43,442 bases of DNA from Bacilli bacterium (GTDB lineage: Bacteria > Bacillota_I > Bacilli_A > Izemoplasmatales > Izemoplasmataceae), in the NCBI GenBank assembly GCA_016936415.1, contig JAFGXW010000018.1:1-43442 (forward strand). Reading direction: 5' to 3'. The notes under the pieces are model-generated. The model did no database searches and was not told the origin of the DNA. It saw only the letters and a list, made by a program, of their open reading frames with translations. Shown piece after piece: positions 1 to 11,710 of this stretch (positions are counted from its first letter, which is position 1; every line of letters starts with the position of its first letter). Made by a program: the position numbers and the translations under genes.

Positions 1-1
1 T

Positions 2-172
2 AGAAAAGTAGACAGATTAGATTTAGAGACAATCGAATTTCATGAAAAAGTGTATGAAGGTTATATGATAATTGCAAAAAAATTTAGTGATCGTTTTAAA
101 ATAGTTAATGGGCAAAATCCCGTTGAACAAGTCGTCGAGGATACAATAAAAATATTAAAGACTGTGATTTAG
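2..172 (+). CDS. tmk: Thymidylate kinase, C-terminal end (partial)
   Basis: Only the last 56 codons are inside the window; the start lies to the left. Thymidylate kinase phosphorylates dTMP to dTDP for DNA synthesis. The visible tail has the family's typical ending: an RLDLETIEFHEKVYEGY segment (the R-D/E-x-x-F-H-x-K-V-x-x-G-Y pattern that follows the lid region), a predicted helix and a short hydrophobic end. It stops at TAG 170-172, and holB starts ten bases later, with the ribosome binding site of holB overlapping the tmk stop. In Bacillus tmk is followed by yaaQ, yaaR and holB, so the position supports the call. The P-loop and nucleotide-binding residues cannot be seen. Confidence 0.88.
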   Translation, partial: RKVDRLDLETIEFHEKVYEGYMIIAKKFSDRFKIVNGQNPVEQVVEDTIKILKTVI

Positions 173-182
173 GTGATAATAT

Positions 183-1163
183 ATGGCATTTGATAAGATA
201 CGTTCTTCACAACCAATGGTTGTTCAATTACTTGAAAATAGTGTAAAAAAAGATCGTCTTTCGCATGCTTATTTATTTGAGGGTGAAATGGGGACTAAAA
301 AATTTGAAACAGCATTGTATTTTGCACAAATGCTTTTATGTACAAATGAAAAAAAGCCTTGTTTGACTTGCCACAATTGTCGAAGAATTGCCAGCCAAAC
401 TCACCCAAATGTCTATATCATTGAACCAAATAAAGGAATTATTAAGAAACAACAGATAACTGATTTACAAACAGAGTTTTCTAAAACCGGTGTGGAAAAA
501 GGTCCGAAGATTTATATTATTAAGGAAATCGAATGCGTAAACGTGAACGCAGCGAATTCGTTATTGAAATTTTTGGAAGAACCTACGCCAAATACGTATG
601 CAATTTTGACAACCACGAATATTAATAAATTATTACCAACTATTATATCTCGCTCACAGGTTGTGCAATTTTCATCGTTAAGCAAAGTGATTATTCAAGA
701 AGAGCTTGAAGAAATGGGATACCCAGTTCAAACCGCTTTAATTATTGCAAATGTTACTAGTTCAGTTTCTGAGGCAATTGATATTGCAAATAATGAGTTT
801 TTTATGAGTATTCTTGACTTAGTAAAAGAATTAAATAATATTATTGCCTCACAAGATGAGTCGATAATCATTTACTTTGGAGAGAATAGTAGTATAATAT
901 ACCAAGATAATAGTTTAAGCCAATTATTCTTATCGTTACTAATAATATATCAAAAAGATATTATCAATTATAAAATCAACGATCAAAAGCATATCGTGTT
1001 TACGGATGAGATTGAATCGATTGAAAGTATCGCAAGCAATAAAACTAAAAACAGACTGATTGAAGAATTAGAAAGCATGTTGAGTTTGAAAGCAAAACTC
1101 AATTCCTACATTAATGAACGACTGGCATATGATAATTTATTGCTTAGTTTAGAAAGAAGGTAG
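183..1163 (+). CDS. holB: DNA polymerase III delta' subunit
   Basis: Delta' is part of the clamp loader that puts the beta sliding clamp on DNA. The 326-residue protein has the expected AAA+ layout: an N-terminal SHAYLFEG stretch, a degenerate P-loop (GEMGTKK at residues 34-40), a zinc-binding set of four cysteines (C53, C60, C63, C66), a Walker B-like region followed by NAANSLLKFLEEP, and a sensor 1 region with SRSQ in place of the more usual SRCQ. The degenerate P-loop suggests that it does not hydrolyse ATP, as in many delta' proteins. ATG 183 is preceded by AGGTGAT at 171-177. The gene lies between tmk and ricT as in Bacillus-type clusters, with four bases to the next start. Confidence 0.93.
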   Translation: MAFDKIRSSQPMVVQLLENSVKKDRLSHAYLFEGEMGTKKFETALYFAQMLLCTNEKKPCLTCHNCRRIASQTHPNVYIIEPNKGIIKKQQITDLQTEFSKTGVEKGPKIYIIKEIECVNVNAANSLLKFLEEPTPNTYAILTTTNINKLLPTIISRSQVVQFSSLSKVIIQEELEEMGYPVQTALIIANVTSSVSEAIDIANNEFFMSILDLVKELNNIIASQDESIIIYFGENSSIIYQDNSLSQLFLSLLIIYQKDIINYKINDQKHIVFTDEIESIESIASNKTKNRLIEELESMLSLKAKLNSYINERLAYDNLLLSLERR

Positions 1164-1167
1164 TAAT

Positions 1168-2007
1168 ATGGCAAATACCGTAATAGGTATTCGATTTAAA
1201 GCCGTAGGGAAAAAGTACTATTTTGACCCTGCTGGATTTGATGTATCAATAAATGACAAAGTAATTGTCGAGACAGTTCGTGGTATTGAACTCGGGACAG
1301 TTATTGAAGAACTAAAGGAAATTGATGATTCAGAAGTAATATCAGCATTAAAACCCGTACTTAGAATTGCTACGGAAGAGGATATGATAAATCATCAACG
1401 AAATCAAGATGATATTCCAATTGCATTAAAAAAATGCGAGGTTCAAATTAAGAAAAATAAGTTAGAAATGAAACTCTTGGGTTGTGAATACACATTAGAC
1501 CGTACGAAATTAATTATCTACTTTAATGCAGAGGGAAGAGTTGATTTTCGCGAATTGGTTAAAGATTTAGCGAATGAATTTAAAGTCAGAATCGAGTTAA
1601 GACAAGTAGGGACAAGAGATGGTGCGAAGTTCTTAGGTGGCATTGGACCATGTGGATACTTGATTTGTTGTAATACATTTTTAGGTGATTTTGATACAGT
1701 ATCAATAAAAATGGCGAAAAATCAAAACTTATCTCTCAATCCTGTGAATATCTCAGGATTATGTGGAAAACTACTTTGTTGTATTAAATATGAGGATGAT
1801 ACATATAAAGAACATCGACAAGTTCTTCCAAAAGTGAATTCTTATGTGAATACTGTTGATGGAAGAGCCAAAGTAATCGCTGTGAATATTATTAATAAAT
1901 CTGTTCGTGTAATGACTCAATCTGAGGGTATAAAATCATTTGACTTAGAAGAGTTGTTGAATATTGAAGAGTTTGATAGTAAAACAGTGATTCAAGATGA
2001 AGAATAA
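1168..2007 (+). CDS. ricT: PSP1-domain protein RicT (YaaT family)
   Basis: RicT (YaaT) in Bacillus is a subunit of the Ric complex with YlbF and YmcA. That complex carries iron-sulfur clusters and affects RNase Y-dependent mRNA processing and development. The 279-residue protein has the characteristic core with two matching cysteine groups, GPCGYLICC (C162, C167, C168) and GLCGKLLCC (C199, C204, C205), which are the probable cluster ligands, plus an FxVRIELRQVGTRD-like PSP1 segment before them. The start is ATG 1168, with the end of holB (AGAAAGAAGG) acting as the ribosome binding site. The ricA and ricF partners are not in this window. The family assignment is firm; the exact role in this organism is inferred. 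Confidence 0.92.
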   Translation: MANTVIGIRFKAVGKKYYFDPAGFDVSINDKVIVETVRGIELGTVIEELKEIDDSEVISALKPVLRIATEEDMINHQRNQDDIPIALKKCEVQIKKNKLEMKLLGCEYTLDRTKLIIYFNAEGRVDFRELVKDLANEFKVRIELRQVGTRDGAKFLGGIGPCGYLICCNTFLGDFDTVSIKMAKNQNLSLNPVNISGLCGKLLCCIKYEDDTYKEHRQVLPKVNSYVNTVDGRAKVIAVNIINKSVRVMTQSEGIKSFDLEELLNIEEFDSKTVIQDEE

Positions 2008-2751
2008 GTGAGTATAATGAGTAAGGAAGTCATTAATGATCTGTTGGGTTATGATGGATTGAAAATTATTCAACGACCAGACATGTTTAATTTTTCACTT
2101 GATTCTACTTTGTTGGCAGATTTTTGTAATCCCCTTGTAAAGACCAAAAAAATATTGGATTTGGGAACGGGAAATGCTCCAATTCCATTATTTTTATCGT
2201 TAAAAACGAATGCAAAAATTATTGGTATTGAAATACAAGAGGATGTGTTTGATCTAGCAAAGAGAAGTGTAGAACTTAATCATTTGTCCGATCAGATTAC
2301 AATTATTCATGATGATATCAAGGGAATACATAAGAAATTTGAAAATGGGGAGTTTGATATTGTAACTTGTAATCCTCCATTCTTTAAATATAAGGAATCT
2401 TCGCACACTAATAAAAACGAATATAAAACAATTGCTAGACATGAAGTCCTTGTAACGTTAGAAGATATCATTGTTGAGTCAAAAAGATTACTTTCTACAA
2501 AGGGTAGTTTGGTGATGGTTCACCGAACAGATAGACTAGTTGATATTATAAACCTATTAACGAAACATAATTTTGCATTGAAAAGAATGCGTCTCGTATA
2601 CCCAAAAGTGGGAGAAGTTTCAAATATGGTATTGATAGATGCTTCAAACAATGGATTACAGGGATTAAAGATTTTAGAACCATTATACGTACATGAAGAT
2701 GATCAGTATACCAAAGAAATCTTAAGAATTTTTCATTATGGAGAAGAGTGA
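2008..2751 (+). CDS. trmN6: tRNA1(Val) (adenine-N6)-methyltransferase-like (YabB/TrmN6)
   Basis: This is a class I SAM-dependent methyltransferase of the TrmN6/YabB group, expected to methylate an adenine base in tRNA. The SAM-binding glycine motif LDLGTG is at residues 50-55, and the amino-adenine catalytic motif NPPF is at 122-125. The acidic residue after beta-2 (GIEIQED) is also present. At about 247 residues the length is normal. The gene follows ricT directly, as yabB lies near yaaT in Bacillus. GTG 2008 abuts the ricT stop; ATG 2017, three codons later, has an AAGTGAG just upstream and is an alternative start. rsmI begins just after this gene's stop. Confidence 0.87.
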   Translation: MSIMSKEVINDLLGYDGLKIIQRPDMFNFSLDSTLLADFCNPLVKTKKILDLGTGNAPIPLFLSLKTNAKIIGIEIQEDVFDLAKRSVELNHLSDQITIIHDDIKGIHKKFENGEFDIVTCNPPFFKYKESSHTNKNEYKTIARHEVLVTLEDIIVESKRLLSTKGSLVMVHRTDRLVDIINLLTKHNFALKRMRLVYPKVGEVSNMVLIDASNNGLQGLKILEPLYVHEDDQYTKEILRIFHYGEE

Positions 2752-2755
2752 TTTG

Positions 2756-6406
<3,651 letters not shown>

Positions 6407-6426
6407 TAAATATCTAGTTAATTTTA

Positions 6427-6455
6427 TTGACAAAGGGTACTAAATAATATATTAT
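6427..6455 (+). promoter_or_regulatory. Promoter of rplM-rpsI
   Basis: A perfect -35 box TTGACA at 6427-6432 is followed after 17 bases by TATTAT at 6450-6455. The start of transcription would be near 6461, giving a leader of about 60 bases before rplM. Confidence 0.75.
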
Positions 6456-6460
6456 ATACT

Positions 6461-6523
6461 TCGGTACATTTACAAAAGAACACCCACGCCCGACATTATA
6501 AAATATAATTGGAGGACATTAGA
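6461..6523 (+). promoter_or_regulatory. Candidate L13-type mRNA leader
   Basis: The short leader of rplM holds an unusually GC-rich block, CACCCACGCCCGAC at 6481-6494, in surroundings that are almost all A and T. Firmicute rplM mRNAs often carry an L13 leader with conserved structure, so this is a candidate for such an autoregulatory RNA. I could not draw a convincing complete fold by eye. The ribosome binding site GGAGGA is at 6511-6516. Confidence 0.4.
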
Positions 6524-6958
6524 ATGAAAACATTCATGGCAAATAATCAAAACATTGAACGTACATGGTTTGTTGTAGACGCTAAAGGCCAAAGACTTGG
6601 TCGTTTATCTACTGAAGTAGCTACTATTTTAAGAGGTAAACATAAACCTACATTTACACCTCATGTAGATTGTGGAGATTACATCATTGTAATCAATGCA
6701 AAAGAAATTGAGTTAACTGGTAACAAATGGGATCAAAAGAAATATTACAGACATTCACTTCATCCAGGTGGTTTAACTACTACTACGGCTAAAGTGATGA
6801 ACCAAACTTATCCTGAAAGAATGATTGAGTTTGCTGTAAAAGGAATGCTTCCAAAAGGAAGATTAGGTAGACAAATGTACAAAAAATTGTATGTGTATGC
6901 TGGGAACGAACATCCACATGCAGCTCAAAAACCACAAGTTTTTGAGTTGAAAGGTTAG
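6524..6958 (+). CDS. rplM: Ribosomal protein L13
   Basis: L13 is an early-assembly protein of the 50S subunit. The 144-residue sequence matches the family throughout: [18 protein letters not shown] near the start, [48 protein letters not shown] and the HPHAAQKP ending. ATG 6524 follows GGAGGA at 6511-6516 with a seven-base gap; an in-frame TTG at 6509 would overlap the binding site and is rejected. rpsI follows after 11 bases, the conserved bacterial pair. Transcription probably comes from the promoter at 6427. Confidence 0.98.
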   Translation: MKTFMANNQNIERTWFVVDAKGQRLGRLSTEVATILRGKHKPTFTPHVDCGDYIIVINAKEIELTGNKWDQKKYYRHSLHPGGLTTTTAKVMNQTYPERMIEFAVKGMLPKGRLGRQMYKKLYVYAGNEHPHAAQKPQVFELKG

Positions 6959-6969
6959 GAGGAATTTAA

Positions 6970-7365
6970 ATGGCAAATGTAGTAATGTACAGAGGTACAG
7001 GACGTAGAAAAAGTTCAGTAGCTCGTGTAATGTTAACACCAGGTACCGGAAAATTCATCATTAACGGAAGAACATTTGAAAACTATATTCCATCAGCTGC
7101 AACACGTTTAGACGTATTACAACCACTAGAAATCACTAGCACAAAAGCATCTTATGATATTAATGTTACTGTTTACGGTGGTGGTATAACAGGTCAAGCA
7201 GGAGCAATCCGTCATGGTATTACTCGCGCTTTACTTGAGGTAAATGCTGATTTTAGACCTGCTTTAAAAGTGAAAGGTCTAATCACTCGTGACCCACGTG
7301 TTAAAGAACGTAAAAAACCAGGACTTAAAGGTGCTCGTAGAGCTCCACAATTTAGTAAACGTTAA
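6970..7365 (+). CDS. rpsI: Ribosomal protein S9
   Basis: S9 is a 30S protein whose C-terminal tail reaches the P-site tRNA. The 131-residue protein starts near [14 protein letters not shown], has [15 protein letters not shown] in the middle and ends in the family's basic tail [25 protein letters not shown] (KR at the end, the residues that contact P-site tRNA). A strong AGGAGGAA binding site lies at 6957-6964. A terminator follows at 7376, so rplM-rpsI is a two-gene operon. Confidence 0.98.
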   Translation: MANVVMYRGTGRRKSSVARVMLTPGTGKFIINGRTFENYIPSAATRLDVLQPLEITSTKASYDINVTVYGGGITGQAGAIRHGITRALLEVNADFRPALKVKGLITRDPRVKERKKPGLKGARRAPQFSKR

Positions 7366-7375
7366 AAATTGCCAA

Positions 7376-7405
7376 AAAACACAACATCCCACGTTGTGTT
7401 TTTTT
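7376..7405 (+). terminator. Terminator of rplM-rpsI
   Basis: AAAACACAAC at 7376-7385 pairs with GTTGTGTTTT at 7393-7402 around a seven-base loop, and the right arm runs into a T tract. It lies just after the rpsI stop. Confidence 0.9.
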
Positions 7406-7472
7406 ATTTCATTTTAATTTGAATATATGACAATATTATTGAAAGAGTATATATATTTATACTGCGTGAATA

Positions 7473-7481
7473 TGTTATAAT
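7473..7481 (+). promoter_or_regulatory. Extended -10 promoter for the MATE gene
   Basis: TGTTATAAT at 7473-7481 fits the extended -10 form TG-N-TATAAT. No clear -35 box is seen at 16-18 bases upstream. The gene starts about 23 bases downstream. Confidence 0.6.
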
Positions 7482-7503
7482 TTCACATGAGAAGGTGACC
7501 GAA

Positions 7504-8877
7504 ATGAGTAAAGAAGATACAAGAAGATATTTAATACTGAAAGATCCTAATATTTATAAGGGTCTAATATTTCTAGCACTTCCTGTCATGCTGAATAACT
7601 TTATCAAGACAATTCATGATATTGTTGACATGTATTTTGTTTCAAAAATTGCAGATCATAGTGCAGAAGCAGTTAGTTCGATTTCAATCACTTTCCCTGT
7701 AATATTTATGTTTATATCAATTGGAATAGGACTGGGAATTGCAGGTACTTCATTGATCTCACAATTTGTAGGTTCTAATTTAAGAGAAGAAGCAAAACGT
7801 TACGCGACAAATCTCTTCATAATATCAGCATTAATTGGATTATTGTTAAATATCATAGCATTTTTTGGAGCACCATTTATAATGGAATTGATGGGAGCAA
7901 CAGGATATCTATTAACCAATAGCGTTTCATATTTACAAATTCGTTCTTTTGAACTTACAGCAGTGTTTATTTTCTTTGCTTTTACAGCCATTAAACAAGC
8001 AGATGGGGATACTATAACTCCCATGTATTATGGTGTTGTTACAATTATTCTTAACATTATTTTATCTCCACTTTTAATCTCTTTATTGGATTTAGGTGTA
8101 CAAGGTGCAGCATACGCTACATTGATTGCAAATATTATCATTATGCCATTTGTTTTATATCAGTTGTTTTTATCCAAAAACGGACTTACTGTTTCTTTTG
8201 TCAATCAAGGATACCATGCAAAAGCAGCAGGTGAAATTGTTAACACTGCAATTCCAGCATCTACAGGGCAAGCATTAACTGCTGTTGGGTTTATTATCAT
8301 GAACTCAATTATTATTTCTTATGGTACTGAAACCTTAGCAGCATTTAGCGTAGGGAACAGATTGAGTAGTTTAATCTTGCATCCAGTTATGGCAATTGGA
8401 ACAGTCTTAGCAGCTTATATTGGTCAAAACATTGGTAATTTAAACGTCAGTAGGGCAAAAGAATCTGTTCGAAAAGGAATGATATTATCTGTTTCTGTTA
8501 TGGTAGTATTAAGCGCAATTGCTTTGTTCTTAAGAGAACCAATGATTGCACTATTCTTGAATGATGATCCGGTATCATTTGAACTTGCTGTTAAGTACAT
8601 GTTTTTCTTGATTATTGGGTTACCATTGATGGCTGTATTTCAAACTTTTATTGGGACATACAATGGAACTGGACACACAAATTACACTTTCATTGTAGGT
8701 GTAACTAGATTGTTTATATTGAGAATTCCTTTGATATTTATCTTTAAGTATTTTACAGATATGGGAAGCAGTGGAATTTGGACTGCCATGTTAATTAGTA
8801 ATTTTATCATTGCATTTATTGGTTATGCATTTTATACCAGATTGGATTTTACACCTAAAGTTGATATACAAGGCTAG
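7504..8877 (+). CDS. MATE-family multidrug/organic-cation exporter
   Basis: This is a 457-residue membrane protein of the MATE family (NorM/DinF-like antiporters), which use sodium or proton gradients to export drugs or metabolites. The expected twelve hydrophobic segments form two repeated halves. Family features include ALPVMLNNFIKTIHDIVDMYFVS near the start and the second-half counterpart AIPASTGQALTAVGFIIMNSIIISYGTETLAAF, plus GTVLAAYIGQNIGN. I choose ATG 7504 since AGAAGGTGA at 7490-7498 is a good binding site; the GTG at 7495 lies inside it. It is a single-gene unit with its own promoter and terminator. The substrate cannot be told from sequence. Confidence 0.9.
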   Translation: MSKEDTRRYLILKDPNIYKGLIFLALPVMLNNFIKTIHDIVDMYFVSKIADHSAEAVSSISITFPVIFMFISIGIGLGIAGTSLISQFVGSNLREEAKRYATNLFIISALIGLLLNIIAFFGAPFIMELMGATGYLLTNSVSYLQIRSFELTAVFIFFAFTAIKQADGDTITPMYYGVVTIILNIILSPLLISLLDLGVQGAAYATLIANIIIMPFVLYQLFLSKNGLTVSFVNQGYHAKAAGEIVNTAIPASTGQALTAVGFIIMNSIIISYGTETLAAFSVGNRLSSLILHPVMAIGTVLAAYIGQNIGNLNVSRAKESVRKGMILSVSVMVVLSAIALFLREPMIALFLNDDPVSFELAVKYMFFLIIGLPLMAVFQTFIGTYNGTGHTNYTFIVGVTRLFILRIPLIFIFKYFTDMGSSGIWTAMLISNFIIAFIGYAFYTRLDFTPKVDIQG

Positions 8878-8900
8878 AAGATTTCTTTTAGTCTTTTTTT
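8872..8900 (+). terminator. Terminator overlapping the end of the MATE gene
   Basis: GGCTAGAAGA at 8872-8881 pairs, with two G-T pairs, to TCTTTTAGTC at 8884-8893, followed by seven T. The hairpin includes the stop codon of the exporter gene. The loop needs opening of the innermost pair. Confidence 0.7.
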
Positions 8901-8914
8901 AGTCTATTTTCTAA

Positions 8915-8943
8915 TTGTATTTTATTGGTAATTGTACTATAAT
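8915..8943 (+). promoter_or_regulatory. Promoter of gltX
   Basis: A perfect TATAAT at 8938-8943 has a weak TTGTAT at 8915-8920 with 17-base spacing. It lies between the exporter terminator and the gltX ribosome binding site. Confidence 0.6.
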
Positions 8944-8965
8944 ATGGAAGTCAAGGAGTGATATT

Positions 8966-10384
8966 ATGGATGTACGAGTTAGATACGCACCAAGTCCAAC
9001 AGGACACCTACATATAGGTAACGCTAGAACCGCTTTGTTTAATTATTTATTCGCTAGAAAATACAATGGAACATTTGTTTTAAGAATCGAAGATACTGAT
9101 ATCGAAAGAAACGTATCAGGTGGAGAAGAATCACAACTAAAATACTTAAAATGGTTGGGAATTGAATGGGATGAATCAGTTGATATAGATAAAGGTTATG
9201 GTCCTTATCGTCAACTAGAACGATTAGATATTTATCAAAAATATGCTCAAATTCTTGTTGATACGGGAGTAGCATATAAGTGTTATTGTACTCCTGAAGA
9301 ACTGAATGAAGAGAGAGAACATTTAAGTGAAGAGGGAAATGATCAAATTCACTATTCACGTAAGTGCTTGGGATTGCCAGATCAAGATAAGCCTTTTGTA
9401 TTACGTTTTAAGGTTCCTGATAATGAGATATATAGCTTCAATGATATTGTTAAAGGTGAAGTTTCATTTAGGAGTGAAGATTTTGGCGATTGGGTTATGA
9501 TGAAAAACAATGGGATTCCTACTTATAATTTTGCTTGTGTAATCGATGATTATCTAATGAAAATATCACACGTTTTAAGAGGAGAAGATCATATTACCAA
9601 TACACCTAAGCAATTAATGGTCTATAAAGCACTCGGGTGGGATGCTCCAATATTTGGTCATATGACACTTATCGTAAATGAAAATAATAAAAAATTGTCA
9701 AAAAGAGATTTTTCAATTATTCAATATATTGAGCAATATCAAGAATTGGGTTATTTACCTGATGCGCTATTTAATTTCATTTCATTATTGGGATGGAGTC
9801 CTACAGGAGAAGAAGAAATTTTATCACATGATCAATTCGTAGAACAATTTGATGAGACGAGGTTATCTAAATCTCCTGCGAAATTTGATAAAGAAAAACT
9901 AGCATATATTAACAATAGATATGTAAAGGAACTAACATTAGAAGACACTGTTGAATTATGTATGCCACATTTGGTTAAAAGCGGAATTTACGATGGACAG
10001 TCAGATGAGTGGGTAAACGCATTGGTTTCAATTTTTAAAGACAGAATAAGTTATGGTGCTCAAATTATAGATTTATATGAAGAGTTCTTCAATCAAGAAT
10101 TTGTTCTTGATGAAGAATCCAAAGAATTTTTAGAACAAGATGGTGTGAATCAAACGTTGATAGTGTTTAGAGACCTACTAAGTCAATTAGATGAATTTAC
10201 TGCAGAAAATATTCAACCATTAATCAAGGAAACGGGTAAAAATGCTGGTGTAAAAGGAAAAATGTTATATATGCCTTTACGAATTGCGACTACTGCTTCT
10301 ATGCATGGACCAGATTTACCAAAAGTATTGGCTTTGCTTGAAAAGGAAATTGTTTTAGAAAGACTAGATTCCATTATAAAATAA
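8966..10384 (+). CDS. gltX: Glutamyl-tRNA synthetase
   Basis: GluRS charges tRNA-Glu. In low-GC Gram-positives it usually also misacylates tRNA-Gln for later amidation by GatCAB; that part is inference. The 472-residue protein is a class I enzyme with PSPTGHLHIGN at residues 9-19 and the KLSKR form of the KMSKS loop at 243-247. The zinc-region motif around KCYCTPEEL and the C-terminal helical anticodon-binding half are also present. ATG 8966 is preceded by AAGGAGTG at 8953-8960. An open frame extends 17 codons upstream but crosses the promoter, so it is not used. A terminator follows directly. Confidence 0.96.
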   Translation: MDVRVRYAPSPTGHLHIGNARTALFNYLFARKYNGTFVLRIEDTDIERNVSGGEESQLKYLKWLGIEWDESVDIDKGYGPYRQLERLDIYQKYAQILVDTGVAYKCYCTPEELNEEREHLSEEGNDQIHYSRKCLGLPDQDKPFVLRFKVPDNEIYSFNDIVKGEVSFRSEDFGDWVMMKNNGIPTYNFACVIDDYLMKISHVLRGEDHITNTPKQLMVYKALGWDAPIFGHMTLIVNENNKKLSKRDFSIIQYIEQYQELGYLPDALFNFISLLGWSPTGEEEILSHDQFVEQFDETRLSKSPAKFDKEKLAYINNRYVKELTLEDTVELCMPHLVKSGIYDGQSDEWVNALVSIFKDRISYGAQIIDLYEEFFNQEFVLDEESKEFLEQDGVNQTLIVFRDLLSQLDEFTAENIQPLIKETGKNAGVKGKMLYMPLRIATTASMHGPDLPKVLALLEKEIVLERLDSIIK

Positions 10385-10386
10385 AT

Positions 10387-10416
10387 AACAGAAAGTCTTC
10401 GGACTTTCTGTTTTGT
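10387..10416 (+). terminator. Terminator of gltX
   Basis: A perfect nine-pair stem, CAGAAAGTC at 10389-10397 with GACTTTCTG at 10402-10410, closes on a TTCG tetraloop and is followed by TTTTG. Confidence 0.92.
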
Positions 10417-10460
10417 CTTCAAGGTAAAAGTGTTATGATGGAATCAAATAGCTTGCTGTA

Positions 10461-10466
10461 TATAAT
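10461..10466 (+). promoter_or_regulatory. -10 box of the rluF promoter
   Basis: A perfect TATAAT lies 21 bases before the gene start. A -35 box is not clear (TGGAAT at 10439-10444 is the best match). Confidence 0.45.
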
Positions 10467-10487
10467 GTATTTAGATAGGGTGATACG

Positions 10488-11201
10488 ATGGAAACACGAA
10501 TTAATAAGTATTTAAGTGAAATTGGGTATTGTTCAAGAAGAGAAGCAGATCGACTAATTACCGATAAAAGAATTACTGTGAATGACAGCATTCCTGAAAT
10601 CGGAATGAAGATATCTGAAAATGATGTTGTGAAAGTTGATGGTAAAGAAGTGACTAGAACTGAAAAACTGGTGTATATTGCTTTGCATAAACCAGTAGGA
10701 ATTACATCTACAACAGATCAATCCATTAAGGGAAATATAGTAGATTTTATGAAATACCCAACTAGAATCTTTCATGTTGGAAGATTGGACAAAGACTCTT
10801 CTGGGTTGATTTTGATGACAAATGATGGGGATATAGTAAATAAAATTCTTCGTGCAGAGAATAATCATGAAAAAGAGTATATTGTTCGAGTTGATAAGCC
10901 TATTACAAATGAATTTATTGATGGAATGAAAAGTGGTGTTCCTATTCTTGATACAGTGACGAAACCTTGCATTGTTCAAAGAATTGGGCACAAGGAGTTT
11001 TCCATAATTTTAACAGAAGGTATGAATCGTCAAATAAGAAGAATGTGCCATTATTTTGGATTTGAAGTTCATAATTTAAAACGGGTAAGAATTATGAATA
11101 TTGAATTAGATATTCCAAAAGGTGAATGGAGATATCTCACGGAAAACGAAATAAAAACGTTGAAAAACTTGGTGGAAAACTCTACAAAAACATTTATTTA
11201 A
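10488..11201 (+). CDS. rluF: 23S rRNA pseudouridine synthase, RluF type
   Basis: This is a pseudouridine synthase of the RsuA/RluB/RluE/RluF family, most like RluF, which acts on U2604 of 23S rRNA. An S4 RNA-binding domain comes first (NKYLSEIGYCSRREADRLI, residues 6-24). The catalytic motif GRLDKDSSGL follows, with the nucleophile at D101. RluF-like stretches include ALHKPVGITSTTD, NKILRAENNHEKEYIV, GMKSGVPILDTVTKPC and GMNRQIRRMCHYFGFEV, and the end GEWRYLTENEI matches as well. The protein has 237 residues and lacks the basic C-terminal tail of the E. coli enzyme. ATG 10488 follows AGGGTGA at 10477-10483. It looks monocistronic. Confidence 0.9.
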   Translation: METRINKYLSEIGYCSRREADRLITDKRITVNDSIPEIGMKISENDVVKVDGKEVTRTEKLVYIALHKPVGITSTTDQSIKGNIVDFMKYPTRIFHVGRLDKDSSGLILMTNDGDIVNKILRAENNHEKEYIVRVDKPITNEFIDGMKSGVPILDTVTKPCIVQRIGHKEFSIILTEGMNRQIRRMCHYFGFEVHNLKRVRIMNIELDIPKGEWRYLTENEIKTLKNLVENSTKTFI

Positions 11202-11225
11202 AAAAATGTGTAAGTGAGCAAAATA

Positions 11226-11268
11226 TACCTATTTTAGCACTTTAAAGCACTTGTAAAACGCGTAGGTA
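11226..11268. repeat. Imperfect inverted repeat upstream of cspA
   Basis: TACCTA-TTTTA at 11226-11236 can pair with TAAAA (11254-11258) and TAGGTA (11263-11268), with a four-base CGCG bulge in the right arm. The loop contains the palindrome CTTTAAAG. There is no T tract on the + strand after it, so it is not a standard terminator. Its role is unknown; it may be the end of the rluF mRNA or an operator. Confidence 0.4.
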
Positions 11269-11291
11269 AAACATAACACAAAAAAAATTGT

Positions 11292-11320
11292 TTGCATTGA
11301 TACAAAATATATATTATAAT
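11292..11320 (+). promoter_or_regulatory. Promoter of the cold-shock gene
   Basis: TTGCAT at 11292-11297 and a perfect TATAAT at 11315-11320 are 17 bases apart. The leader to the gene is only about 30 bases, shorter than the leaders of temperature-sensing csp mRNAs in E. coli. Confidence 0.7.
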
Positions 11321-11355
11321 AATCACTAGAAACGAAGAAAGAAAAGGAGATTTAC

Positions 11356-11553
11356 ATGACTGGTACAGTAAAATGGTTTAATTCAGAAAAAGGTTACGGA
11401 TTTATTACTACTGAAGATGGAGCAGACATTTTTGTTCATTTCTCAGCAATTGGCGGAGAAGGATTCAAAACATTAGACGAAGGTCAAAAAGTTGAATTCG
11501 ACGTTGTTGAGGGAGACAGAGGACCTCAAGCTTCTAACGTAGTAAAACTTTAA
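11356..11553 (+). CDS. Cold-shock protein (CspA family)
   Basis: This is a 65-residue single cold-shock domain, an RNA chaperone that binds single-stranded nucleic acids. RNP1 (KGYGFIT) and RNP2 (IFVHFSAI) are intact, with the typical start [12 protein letters not shown] and end [11 protein letters not shown] strong AAAGGAG binding site precedes ATG 11356. It has its own promoter and terminator. Family membership is certain; which numbered paralogue it matches cannot be told. Confidence 0.97.
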   Translation: MTGTVKWFNSEKGYGFITTEDGADIFVHFSAIGGEGFKTLDEGQKVEFDVVEGDRGPQASNVVKL

Positions 11554-11562
11554 TGAATTAGC

Positions 11563-11588
11563 AAAACAGGAGATTTTCTCCTGTTTTT
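11563..11588 (+). terminator. Terminator of the cold-shock gene
   Basis: AAAACAGGAGA at 11563-11573 pairs with TCTCCTGTTTT at 11577-11587 around a three-base loop, followed by T and an AT-rich tail. Confidence 0.92.
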
Positions 11589-11656
11589 ATTTATTTACTC
11601 TTCATCAGATATTCGTTATAATTTAGGTGGATAAAGGTGTTAATATACATAAATTA

Positions 11657-11665
11657 TGTTATAAT
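11657..11665 (+). promoter_or_regulatory. Extended -10 promoter for cysS-mrnC
   Basis: TGTTATAAT at 11657-11665 fits TG-N-TATAAT. A second TATAAT at 11688-11693 is too close to the gene to serve. The leader of roughly 40 bases is too short for a T-box. Confidence 0.55.
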
Positions 11666-11710
11666 CATTTTGATAAAGCAATTGATTTATAATGATAAGG
11701 AAGTGTTACA

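Noticed and set aside
8934-8943. LPxTG sorting signals on the large surface proteins
   Set aside because: None of the three large exported proteins ends in LPxTG or a close variant; they end in plain membrane helices or use lipoprotein signals. (The coordinates given here are only a placeholder within the window.)
8915-8965. Upstream extension of gltX by 17 codons
   Set aside because: The stretch holds the promoter (TATAAT at 8938), and the family start MDVRVRYAPSPTG fits ATG 8966 with AAGGAGTG before it.
10554-10991. Antisense open frame of 145 codons inside rluF
   Set aside because: It lies fully opposite a well-supported pseudouridine synthase gene, has no ribosome binding site or recognisable domain, and has the composition of a shadow frame.
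11600-11710. T-box or other amino-acid riboswitch before cysS (and likewise before metG and gltX)
   Set aside because: The leaders are short, lack the T-box sequence and have no antiterminator/terminator pair before these genes.
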